From: M3007 sp041736625
GTDB taxonomy: Bacteria; Bacteroidota; Bacteroidia; Chitinophagales; Saprospiraceae
Assembly: GCA_041736625.1 (NCBI GenBank)
Contig: JBGSTG010000008.1
Coordinates: 1-58,409 of the forward strand
Reading direction: 5' to 3'
Length of the DNA stretch: 58,409 nt
Part shown: in pieces, positions 51,378 through 58,409 of the stretch
Position numbering within the stretch: position 1 is the stretch's first letter
Layout of the letters: each line of letters starts with the position of its first letter
Position numbers and translations under genes: made by a program
The notes under the pieces: generated by a model
Database searches by the model: none
Seen by the model: only the letters and a program-made list of their open reading frames with translations
Told to the model about the DNA's origin: nothing

Positions 51378-51382
51378 TTTTG
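51375..51382 (+). promoter_or_regulatory. -7 promoter element (TAATTTTG) for clpS
   Basis: Exact TAnnTTTG overlapping the stop codon of the peroxiredoxin gene, 36 bases before ATG 51419. Confidence 0.45.
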
Positions 51383-51418
51383 TGCGACCGGGCTTCCGCC
51401 AACGGAATACCTTCGTTT

Positions 51419-51763
51419 ATGAAACCGCATCGTTTTTTGTCGATCAACTTATATGCACCCGCCGCTTCGGCCGCCGACCCTTTATGGGAGGAAGATGAAG
51501 ACGTACTGGTGATCGAAGATATCGGCTCCGATATTCCGGCGCAAATCATCGTGTACAACGATGATCACAACACCTTCGAATGGGTCATTCAATGCTTCAT
51601 GGAAGTGCTCAAACACCCTTCCGAACAAGCCGAACAACTCTCTCTAATCATCCATTTTAAAGGAAAGGCCACCGTTAAGTCCGGACCCAAGTCCGAACTA
51701 CTGCCCCTGCGCGAGCAACTGGTAGACCGCGGCCTTTCCGCCGTCATCGAAGACGGCGCCTGA
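51419..51763 (+). CDS. clpS: ClpS-type ATP-dependent Clp protease adaptor
   Basis: 114 residues from ATG 51419; the frame is open upstream, but those codons lie at and before the likely transcription start. The core AQIIVYNDDHNTFEWVIQCFMEVLKHPSEQAEQLSLIIHFKGKATVKSGPKSELLPLREQLVDRGLSAVIED fits ClpS, including the NDD..T..W site that reads N-terminal residues. It delivers N-degron substrates to ClpA or ClpC. The aat gene lies about 500 bases downstream on the same strand. Confidence 0.9.
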   Translation: MKPHRFLSINLYAPAASAADPLWEEDEDVLVIEDIGSDIPAQIIVYNDDHNTFEWVIQCFMEVLKHPSEQAEQLSLIIHFKGKATVKSGPKSELLPLREQLVDRGLSAVIEDGA

Positions 51764-51785
51764 CATCGTCACCAAAACCATTGAT

Positions 51786-52184
51786 ATGGAAAATCTCGAC
51801 TCACCCTCCTTTTCTGAAAAACTGCCAGCTGCCGGAGACGGAAACCGTATTGTTGCCTACCTCATAGACATAGCCCTTGTGGTGGCCGTCTCCATCATCC
51901 CCATTGTGGGCTGGTTTTTCGGCCTGGCTTACATGCTCACCCGCGACGGCCTGCCCTTTCTCGACGGCCGCAGCATCGGCAAAAAGGTCATGAAACTGCG
52001 CGCGGTCTCCGCCGAAGACGACCTGCCCCTCACCAACAACTGGGGGCCGGCCATCGTACGCAACATCGTACTGTTCATTCCCTTCTTCCCCATCGTCGAA
52101 CTGATCGTTATGCTCACCAACGAACAGAAACTTCGCCTCGGCGACCAGTGGGCCAAAACCCGCGTGGTGCAGTCCGAAAACTAA
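51786..52184 (+). CDS. RDD/DUF4870-type small membrane protein
   Basis: 132 residues with an RDD-like core: GNRIVAYLIDIALVVAVSIIPIVGWFFGLAYMLTRDGLPFLDGRSIGKKVMKLRAV, then IVRNIVLFIPFFPIVELIVML. Three membrane spans. Transport or envelope role guessed for the family; no evidence here. It is 22 bases after clpS and its stop overlaps the heptamer repeat. Confidence 0.8.
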   Translation: MENLDSPSFSEKLPAAGDGNRIVAYLIDIALVVAVSIIPIVGWFFGLAYMLTRDGLPFLDGRSIGKKVMKLRAVSAEDDLPLTNNWGPAIVRNIVLFIPFFPIVELIVMLTNEQKLRLGDQWAKTRVVQSEN

Positions 52185-52290
52185 TGCGGAATGCGGAATG
52201 CGGAATGCGGAATAAATTTGCTCATAGTTACCCGTTAATACCAAGAGCCCACAAAATTCCGCATTCCGCATTCGACATTCCGCATTCGCC
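52183..52290. repeat. Inverted pair of GCGGAAT heptamer arrays
   Basis: The left array (52183-52213) has about four AATGCGG units. The right array (52256-52290) has the same unit on the other strand, four imperfect copies. The 42 bases between them are AT-rich. The arms could form a long hairpin ahead of aat. The structure fits a small non-autonomous mobile element. Confidence 0.8.
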
Positions 52291-52965
52291 ATGTCTGTTT
52301 TCTGGTTAGACCCGCATGATTTTTCTTTCCCGCCCGTGGAACTGGCGGAAGAAAGCGGCTTGCTGGCCGTGAGCACAGACTTGCGCCCGGAGCGGTTGAT
52401 TTCGGCCTACCGCTCCGGCATTTTTCCCTGGTTTGAAGACCAGGGGCATTTTTTTTGGTTTTGTCCCGACCCGCGTCTGGTGCTTTTCCCTGCTGAACTG
52501 AAGGTGCAAAAAAGCATGCGGCCCATTTTCAACCAGCACAAATTTACCTACACCCTAAACCAGCGCTTCCGTCAGGTGATGGATGCCTGCGCCGAAACGC
52601 CCCGGAGTAGCCAGGAGGGCACCTGGATCACGTCGGCGTTTATCGATGCGTATACCCGACTGCACGCTATGGGCGTGGCCCACTCCATGGAAGTCTGGGA
52701 CGGCAAAGAACTCGTTGGCGGACTGTACGGCGTTTTGCTTGGGCGCGTATTTTTTGGCGAAAGCATGTTCGCCCACGTTACCAACGCCTCCAAGGCCGGG
52801 TTCATCACCCTTGTCCGGGGGCTGGAACGCAGCGGCGTGGCGCTGATCGATTGCCAGCAGGAGACGCAACACCTCCAGTCGTTGGGCGCCCGCAGCATTT
52901 CAAGGGAAACCTTTCTGACGCACATAAAAAAACTCGTCCCACGTGAACCCACGCAGGACGAGTAG
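52291..52965 (+). CDS. aat: Leucyl/phenylalanyl-tRNA-protein transferase
   Basis: 224 residues. Motifs are SGIFPWF, WFCPDPRLVLFP, GTWITSAFIDAYTRLHAMGVAHSMEVW, LVGGLYGVLLGRVFFGESMF and DCQQETQHL. It adds Leu or Phe to N-terminal Lys or Arg, creating the degrons read by ClpS. Its ATG follows the heptamer array directly, so the array lies in its leader. Confidence 0.97.
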   Translation: MSVFWLDPHDFSFPPVELAEESGLLAVSTDLRPERLISAYRSGIFPWFEDQGHFFWFCPDPRLVLFPAELKVQKSMRPIFNQHKFTYTLNQRFRQVMDACAETPRSSQEGTWITSAFIDAYTRLHAMGVAHSMEVWDGKELVGGLYGVLLGRVFFGESMFAHVTNASKAGFITLVRGLERSGVALIDCQQETQHLQSLGARSISRETFLTHIKKLVPREPTQDE

Positions 52966-52994
52966 TTGGCTGTACGGGTAATCCCCTCGCCGTT

Positions 52995-54263
52995 TTATTT
53001 CACCAGAACCAGCTTTTGGGTCAGGATCACCTCTCCGGATTGCACCCGCAGGTAGTAGACACCGGAGGGCATGTCGGCGCCCGTTAATTGCAGTTCAGTC
53101 CGGTACTCGCCGGCAGGCACGCGCTCGTGCAGCACTACCTGGCCCATGCCGTTCATCAGGTGGAGGTCTGTAGCCAGGGTGAAGGTGGCCGGCAGTTCGA
53201 TGCGTACGAGGTTGTGTGCCGGGTTGGGCGACAACTTCACGTCGCTATCGGACTGGTCGGCGGAAGTGGGGTCGCTGTTCCTGTCGCGCGACTTTTTGCC
53301 ATTGTCGTCGTCGTCGTCGTCGCCATTGTCGTCGTCATCGTCGTCATCATCGCCGTTGTCGTCGTCATCGTCGTCGTTGTTCTTTTTACTGTTGTAAAAG
53401 CCGGCGTCTACATCGGTCTTGCAGGCGGCAGCGGTCAGCTTGAACTGGTTGGAGAATCCGGTACCGGGGATGACGTCGCTATCCACTTCGTCGTTTGTGC
53501 CCTTGTCTTTGGCCGTTATTTTGTAGTTGGCATTAGGGTGCTGGTACTTCAGTTTGTAAAAAACATTCAACTGAAGATTGCAGAATGCCGCTTCGCCGTT
53601 CGCGTCTGTTTGCAAGGTAGATACCAGGGTATTGCCTTTGTACAGTTTTACGGTCACGCCGGACAGTGGCGATTCGCCGGAATCCTGGATGCCATTTTTG
53701 TTGGAATCTTTCCAAACGTAGGTGATTACGTTGGGCGTGGAACCGGAGCAGGGGCCACACAGGGCAACCGGAGGTTCGTCCGCTTTGAATCCGGCGTCGA
53801 AATCAAACGATTGATTCGTCGAGGTCACGGCAAAAACGCCGGTTTTTCCTTCAAAAAAGTCAAAATCGCTGTCAATATTATCGTTACTGTTCCCGTTGAC
53901 GTCCTGGAGCGTAAAAATGTACTTTTGCGCTGGGTTGGTCGGATTGGCAATGCGGACACGGTAGTTACCGGTATTGGGAATGTTGATCGAGTAATCACCG
54001 CTGCCGGTGGTGACCCCGCCGAAAAATTCGGTTTCATTGTTGGCTGCGTCAACCTCGATCAGAAAATAAAATACGTTTCCCAGTCCCGGCTCTCCATTGT
54101 CTTGCAAGCCGTTCCGGTTGGAATCCAGCCAAACACGGCCGGAAACGGTCGCTGCCTGCGATGAGGCTGCGAAAAATCCCGTAAAACACAGGGTAAGTAA
54201 AAAAAGCAGCATGGCTGCCTGGTTGCGGAAAACCTTGTTTCCTAAAGTGTGAAAATTTTGCAT
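52995..54263 (-). CDS. SdrD-B repeat protein with Asp-rich linker and T9SS sorting domain
   Basis: 422 residues. Signal peptide up to about residue 37. Two SdrD B-like domains start with SGRVWLDSNRNGLQDNGEPGLGNV and YVWKDSNKNGIQDSGESPLSGVTVKLYKG. A Lys/Asn/Asp segment follows, with three runs of six to eight Asp separated by NG. The T9SS type A domain ends the protein (LSPNPAHNLVRIELP ... MPSGVYYLRVQSGEVILTQKLVLVK). It is probably a calcium-binding surface protein. Separated from aat by 29 bases, convergent. Confidence 0.85.
   Translation of the reverse strand: MQNFHTLGNKVFRNQAAMLLFLLTLCFTGFFAASSQAATVSGRVWLDSNRNGLQDNGEPGLGNVFYFLIEVDAANNETEFFGGVTTGSGDYSINIPNTGNYRVRIANPTNPAQKYIFTLQDVNGNSNDNIDSDFDFFEGKTGVFAVTSTNQSFDFDAGFKADEPPVALCGPCSGSTPNVITYVWKDSNKNGIQDSGESPLSGVTVKLYKGNTLVSTLQTDANGEAAFCNLQLNVFYKLKYQHPNANYKITAKDKGTNDEVDSDVIPGTGFSNQFKLTAAACKTDVDAGFYNSKKNNDDDDDDNGDDDDDDDDNGDDDDDDNGKKSRDRNSDPTSADQSDSDVKLSPNPAHNLVRIELPATFTLATDLHLMNGMGQVVLHERVPAGEYRTELQLTGADMPSGVYYLRVQSGEVILTQKLVLVK
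53299..53384. repeat. Trinucleotide (GTC/ATC) repeat encoding the Asp runs
   Basis: Repeated GTC and ATC on the plus strand read as Asp codons on the minus strand, interrupted by NG codons. Two codon types are mixed, so the tract is imperfect, but its length could change in frame. Confidence 0.85.
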
Positions 54264-54824
54264 AAGACAACTGTTGAGTTAAAAAAACGATGAGGTAAAA
54301 AATTTGCACGAGGGTTCCGCAGCCTTCCGGATGGACACAAAATGCCTACCCGGCTGCCGTAGGGCAACAGACCACGAGAAAATAAACAGAGGAGGATGAT
54401 TCAGGGCAGAGCAGCCCTGTCAACAGATTGAGAAACCCGAATGGCAGAAAAGGGATGATGATGGAACGACAAAAAGAATTATTTCCGGATGGCGTCGTCC
54501 ACAGATGGCAACCAAAGGCGATTGGATTGCGGCACAAAGATGCGGCCTTGCACCGATAATCCAAAATTTAGTTAAAATTTTTTACCGATGTTTTGAAAAA
54601 CACCGTAAGTCGGGTAAGGCCGCAGGGAATTGAGGTCCAGACCCACCTGGTTTAGCCGAATAATAAAAGCCGTCGGTTAAACCTGAAAGAGTGGTCGCGA
54701 AACAAGGGGGCCAGGAAGAAAAGATTAGTTCAGATGTCGAATGAATCGAAGTTTTCGCTTTGTATCAATTGTCAAAAATCATTCCAATGTGTTAAAATAA
54801 TGCAAATTTTACCGCTTTCGAGGG
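54264..54824. other. Non-coding gap upstream of the SdrD-B gene
   Basis: No supported ORF. It should hold the promoter and leader of the 54263 gene, but no exact TAnnTTTG was found. No structured RNA family was recognised. Confidence 0.5.
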
Positions 54825-54870
54825 ATGGCACGCGGATGACGCGGATCGCTTCGCGTCATCCGCGTGCCAT
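54825..54870. other. 19-bp perfect palindrome, 8-base loop
   Basis: ATGGCACGCGGATGACGCG pairs perfectly with its inverted copy at 54852-54870. It sits 19 bases downstream of the stop of the minus-strand gene at 54889, so it may act as terminator or mRNA-stabilising stem. No T-run on the minus strand. Confidence 0.85.
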
Positions 54871-54888
54871 TCGTTTTTACATAAAAAT

Positions 54889-56565
54889 CTACCGGGCAAT
54901 AACCACATTTTTCACCCCATATCCATCGGCTGTTTGCAATTGCAGCCGGTACAGTCCGGGCGCCCACTGGCCGGTTTGCACATCAAACTGACCGGCCGGC
55001 AGGTCGGCGTTGAAGTACACGAGCCGGCCGAGCGGGTCCCAAACCCGAACGGAGACGGGCGCCGTTTCGGTGTGCCGCACCGTAAACACATTGTTGGATG
55101 GGTTGGGAAAGACGTCAAATCGGACGGACACGGCAACGTCTTTTGTGCCGACGACCAGCGGCGCGCAGGCATTCGAAAACCCATTGTCGTAGGCGGCGAT
55201 CACGGCGTCTATCTCACTGATCATGGAGCCCAGGTTGCAGGGCAGGTTAGTTTGCGTATGGTAGGTCCAGGCAGCGGTGTTCTCCACGATCTGGCCCGGC
55301 GCCAGGCTGCCCAGCGCACGGATGCCAAGCGCACGGACGTCGACTCCGGGAATGCCTGCCGAGCACATGGTCCAGGCTGCCGGGTTATTGGGGTCTCCCG
55401 GAAAGGCGAATGCGGTGGGCGCCCCCGGGTTGCCCGGGTTGTAACCGGTGCCGCCGACCGTCAACGGTGTGCCGTCGCGCCAGCGTCCGGTGACGTAGTT
55501 GTAATACTCGATATCTTCAGTGGGGTCGCTCATGGCAGCCGGGGAAATACCCGGGTTAAGGACGTAATAACCCATGCGATTCATGGAACTGCCCAGGAAG
55601 GTCGTACTTGTCGCCGGCACGGGCACAGTGTCCGGAAACGTAGAAAAAACGTCGCAACCGGAACTCGGCCCGTCCACCGGATCCTGGTTATAGGCAAAAA
55701 AGCTGTTCCGCTCAGGCAGGGAGCCGATAAAGTCGTCGGCATAGCATCCGATGTCAAAATCGGCCCAAAGCGCCATAAAGACGCTGTCCAGCCGCTCTAC
55801 ATTTTTGTAATAAACTTTGTGGCTGGTGAAAATGGTACGGTTCAGGGGGGACTCGTCCGTACACTTAAAAGCCCACGTGGTGAGTTGGTACTCGGCGCGA
55901 ACGCCCAGCGCGACATCAACGTCGTTGTAAACCATCCAACGGATTGCCTCCGGCACGAATAGCGGTTTGTTTTGCAACCTGACCACCGGGTAATCACCCT
56001 GCAACGGATCGTACCGGCCGTCACCGTTGGCGTCATAAAAAGGCGCCAGCGAACTGCCGGTAACGGGCAACGGGTACCCGTAAACGGCCTCGTAAAAGGG
56101 ATTGCCCACCGCCGGCCATCCGGCAATGGATGGGAACCGGTCGATCAGCAATTGCGGGGTCAGGTTGGGCAGCGTATCCAGGAACCGGATCACGTCGGGG
56201 CCTTTCACGGTGAAAACCCGCCTCCAGCGCAAGCAGTCGTCGGCCTGGGCCCCTGTAAGTGTCAGCGGCCCGGAGTGCAATCCTATGTTATCATAGGTAG
56301 GCGTCGTCAGCCGGAGGTTTCCCCCCGGATCCACACCAGCAAGCCACAGGCGAGCACCGTACAGGGTAGTGGGGCCAAAAAACACGCCTGAGTCGGGCCT
56401 CAAATACAGCCCTTCCAAAAAGTTACCGTCGGAATAAAGGGCAGCACCGACATCATTGGCATTGATGAATCCAAACCCGCCTTGCGTCGTGCAGGGCGGC
56501 GGGTTTTGGGCAAAAAGCGCGGGCGCCAGGGCGCAGGCGACGAGCAGGTTGAGCAGTCTTTTCAT
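54889..56565 (-). CDS. Large secreted protein with T9SS sorting domain
   Basis: 558 residues from ATG 56565 (MKRLLNLLVACALAPALFAQ signal). The body starts CTTQGGFGFINANDVGAALYSDGNFLEG and has many Asp/Gly/Pro loops (DPGGNLRLTTPTYDN, YDANGDGRYDPLQGDYPVV). No catalytic domain recognised. The end is a type A sorting domain (FDVFPNPSNNVFTVRHTETAPVSVRVWDPLGRLVYF ... WAPGLYRLQLQTADGYGVKNVVIAR). Likely a surface or released T9SS cargo. Confidence 0.85.
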   Translation of the reverse strand: MKRLLNLLVACALAPALFAQNPPPCTTQGGFGFINANDVGAALYSDGNFLEGLYLRPDSGVFFGPTTLYGARLWLAGVDPGGNLRLTTPTYDNIGLHSGPLTLTGAQADDCLRWRRVFTVKGPDVIRFLDTLPNLTPQLLIDRFPSIAGWPAVGNPFYEAVYGYPLPVTGSSLAPFYDANGDGRYDPLQGDYPVVRLQNKPLFVPEAIRWMVYNDVDVALGVRAEYQLTTWAFKCTDESPLNRTIFTSHKVYYKNVERLDSVFMALWADFDIGCYADDFIGSLPERNSFFAYNQDPVDGPSSGCDVFSTFPDTVPVPATSTTFLGSSMNRMGYYVLNPGISPAAMSDPTEDIEYYNYVTGRWRDGTPLTVGGTGYNPGNPGAPTAFAFPGDPNNPAAWTMCSAGIPGVDVRALGIRALGSLAPGQIVENTAAWTYHTQTNLPCNLGSMISEIDAVIAAYDNGFSNACAPLVVGTKDVAVSVRFDVFPNPSNNVFTVRHTETAPVSVRVWDPLGRLVYFNADLPAGQFDVQTGQWAPGLYRLQLQTADGYGVKNVVIAR

Positions 56566-56595
56566 AACGAAAGGGGTGATTTGGTTAAATATGGT

Positions 56596-56603
56596 CAAAT
56601 ATA
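56596..56603 (-). promoter_or_regulatory. -7 promoter element (TATATTTG)
   Basis: Exact TAnnTTTG on the minus strand, 31 bases before ATG 56565. It supports the start over the ATG at 56619. Confidence 0.5.
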
Positions 56604-56686
56604 GCCTCAATGGGTACATAAAGACGGGTAAATGTAGGAATCGGGCCCTTCAGCAGTTCAATAATTCCCACTGGTGAGCGAACGGT

Positions 56687-57004
56687 TCAGTACGCCGTCC
56701 CTTCGGGTATCCAAAGACATTGCTTCAAATCCTGCACCCGGTTGTTTTCAACAGCCACCCCTTCGTTTTCCAATAACTCCTGCATGAGGGTGGGCGTGGC
56801 AAAATGGAGGCGGCCGCTGAGTTCGCCCACACGGTTCACCACCCGGTGCGCCGGCACGTCGCCCAGATGGAAACTGTTGTTCAAAGCCCAGCCCACCATG
56901 CGGGCCGAGCCCAGGGCCAGCACATCGGCGATGTGGCCGTAGGTGGTGACCCGGCCCCGGGGAATGCGGCGTACAACCGCGTAAACGCGCTCGTGGTAAG
57001 CCAT
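56687..57004 (-). CDS. Alkyltransferase-like protein (Atl/MGMT family without active Cys)
   Basis: 105 residues, one MGMT DNA-binding domain: VYAVVRRIPRGRVTTYGHIADVLALGSARMVGWALNNS. The active-site motif PCHRV reads PAHRV, with Ala52 replacing the methyl-accepting Cys. Such Atl proteins bind O6-alkylguanine and flag it for nucleotide excision repair rather than repairing it. The UvrB partner pathway is encoded at 26.3 kb. It is 18 bases downstream of the T9SS gene at 57023 start side, same strand. Confidence 0.88.
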   Translation of the reverse strand: MAYHERVYAVVRRIPRGRVTTYGHIADVLALGSARMVGWALNNSFHLGDVPAHRVVNRVGELSGRLHFATPTLMQELLENEGVAVENNRVQDLKQCLWIPEGTAY

Positions 57005-57022
57005 GGCGGCAGGTGTTTGGCG

Positions 57023-58409
57023 TTAGCGCCTGACCACTTTCCGCACCATCGATTGCCCGTCGGCCGTCAGACGCAGCAGGTAAAGCCCCGCCGGCAAGCC
57101 GGCCAGGTCGAAAGTGGCGTTCACCTCCCGGCCGAACGTATGGGTCTCGGCTACCGGCCGCCCGAGCAGGTCCAGCAAAGCGGCCTGCAACTGATGGGGC
57201 GCGTCAAATTCGGCCACCACGTTCAGTATGCCGTCGGTGGGGTTCGGGCTCACCGACAACGCCGACAAGCCGGGCAACGCCGCAGTGCCCACGGTCTGGA
57301 TGGACACTGTGAGCACATCCGGGCAGCCGAAATCGTCGGTCACGGTCACCGTGTACACGCCTTCGGCCAGGCCGGTGGCGGTGGCGGTGGTCTGTCCGTT
57401 GCTCCACAGGTAGGTGTAGGGCGCCAGCCCGTCGCCCACGCGCACGGTGGCCGTGCCAGCAGAATCGCCGGGGGCGGTGGGGGTCACGTCGGCGCTCAGT
57501 TGCAGGTTGGCGGGACAGTTGCGGATGTTGATGTTGTCGAGGTCGAACCAGTAGCTGCCCGGGCCGCCGTACAGCCCCCGGAAGCGAATGAGGATGAGGT
57601 CGCCGGCGAAGTCGTTCAGGTCGACGGTGACGGATTGCAGGTCGACGGACGGGGTGTGGTTGGTTTCGTCGATGGTGTAGACGGTGGCGTAGCTTTCGCC
57701 GCAGTCGCCCGAAATTTGTAGTTGAAATGCGTCCCCGGGCTGTAGCACTGTCGCGGTCGTGCCGTCGCTGTTAAAATCGGTGATGCGGTAGTCGAAACGA
57801 AGCCTGGTCCCGGCGGGCACGGGGCCGTACACGTCGGAGGTAGCCTCGAAGGTGTTCAGGAAGTCGAACAGGTTGGCGGCCAGCACAAAAGAGCTGTTGT
57901 TGTGATCGTTCTCCACAAATGCGTTGGAGGCCGCCCAGCCGTCGGGCAGTTGTCCGGACTCAAAATTTTCCAGCGCGGGTATGGGCAGCGGCCGGTGGTC
58001 GACCACGTACACAAAGGTGTCGTTGTTGATCGTCTGGTCGCCGGACAGCACTGTCCAGCAGCTGATCTGGAACAGTCCGCCGACGCTGTTGAAGGTAGAG
58101 TCGAAGGTAAAAACTACGGCTTCGTTCGGTTCCAGGGTGTCGGTGGTGAACGTCTGAATCACCGGGGCCTGCCCGTTGATGGAATAGGCCACGGCGTAGG
58201 TGTCTTGTTCAATGGAGCCGAAATTGGCGAAGGTGAACAACACGCGATCCTGGTCCAGGCCGCAGGTGCTGTTGTCGCCGGTGGTGGTGGCGGATATGGC
58301 GGCCAGGTCGCGCTGCTGGGGCACGCGGATACGCACGTCGTCGATGCCGAACCCTTCGCCCTGCACAAACGGGTCGGAGGCCACGCCCACGCGCAAGCGC
58401 ACGGTGGCG
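57023..58409 (-). CDS. T9SS cargo with SprB-type repeat (partial, 5' end outside window)
   Basis: The frame is open through the right edge; the first visible codons read ATVRLRVGVASDP, so the true start lies beyond the window. About 460 residues are visible. A jelly-roll-like adhesive domain (FESGQLPDGWAASNAF ... YWFDLDNINIRNC) is followed by an SprB/PKD-like repeat (GLAPYTYLWSNGQTTATATGLAEGVYTVTVTDDFGC) and a T9SS type A domain (VSPNPTDGILNVVAEF ... LPAGLYLLRLTADGQSMVRKVVRR). Probably a surface adhesin or secreted enzyme tail. Confidence 0.85.
   Translation of the reverse strand, partial: ATVRLRVGVASDPFVQGEGFGIDDVRIRVPQQRDLAAISATTTGDNSTCGLDQDRVLFTFANFGSIEQDTYAVAYSINGQAPVIQTFTTDTLEPNEAVVFTFDSTFNSVGGLFQISCWTVLSGDQTINNDTFVYVVDHRPLPIPALENFESGQLPDGWAASNAFVENDHNNSSFVLAANLFDFLNTFEATSDVYGPVPAGTRLRFDYRITDFNSDGTTATVLQPGDAFQLQISGDCGESYATVYTIDETNHTPSVDLQSVTVDLNDFAGDLILIRFRGLYGGPGSYWFDLDNINIRNCPANLQLSADVTPTAPGDSAGTATVRVGDGLAPYTYLWSNGQTTATATGLAEGVYTVTVTDDFGCPDVLTVSIQTVGTAALPGLSALSVSPNPTDGILNVVAEFDAPHQLQAALLDLLGRPVAETHTFGREVNATFDLAGLPAGLYLLRLTADGQSMVRKVVRR

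Overview
The window looks like chromosome of a high-GC Bacteroidota, most probably a Saprospiria/Lewinella-like marine lineage. The reasons are: five gene products with type IX secretion (T9SS) C-terminal sorting domains or SprB-type repeats; TonB-dependent receptors with an ExbB-ExbD-ExbD-TonB operon; many upstream regions carrying the Bacteroidota -7 element TAnnTTTG; and a eukaryote-like class Ia ribonucleotide reductase. No rRNA or tRNA gene was recognised. The lineage call is an inference from these traits, not from a marker-gene comparison.

Layout. 1-6.6 kb: surface or secreted proteins on the minus strand, namely a beta-helix protein whose start region carries a 16-base G/C homopolymer, and two tandem arylsulfotransferase-like paralogues. 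6.7-10.7 kb: a PBP4-type peptidase followed by what looks like a degraded arsenosugar-biosynthesis cluster (truncated TIGR04283-type glycosyltransferase, DUF547 protein, peroxidase-like protein, ArsS-type radical SAM). 10.7-17.2 kb: housekeeping genes (ung, trxA, rhomboid, rlmH, SWIM protein, sixA, sucC) with a CA microsatellite and a MITE-like inverted repeat. 17.5-23.7 kb: a two-gene hypothetical unit and a TonB receptor whose junction was duplicated around an insertion carrying a DUF4143 ATPase, a Uma2 gene and a small membrane protein.

23.8-31.4 kb: a mixed accessory stretch with uvrB, a second Uma2 gene, decayed Uma2 and ATPase fragments, an AT-rich OmpA/lipoprotein pair and a small XRE regulator with palindromes upstream. 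31.5-39.1 kb: recG, an FMN reductase, gmhB-like, kdsA and the exbB-exbD-exbD-tonB operon, closed by a strong terminator. 39.2-45.8 kb: a TonB receptor and several envelope proteins. 46-51 kb: nrdB and nrdA. nrdA carries a 356-residue LAGLIDADG intein inserted at YVDQ|GGGKRKG, with glycine where the +1 nucleophile is expected. 50.9-53 kb: peroxiredoxin, clpS, RDD protein and aat, so both a producer and a reader of N-degrons are present. 53-58.4 kb: T9SS cargo proteins and an alkyltransferase-like (Atl) protein.

Strongest leads: the noncanonical NrdA intein; the homopolymer that puts the MKKLFSFL start out of frame with the beta-helix gene; the insertion flanked by duplicated gene ends at 18.5-21.4 kb; and the truncated arsenosugar cluster.
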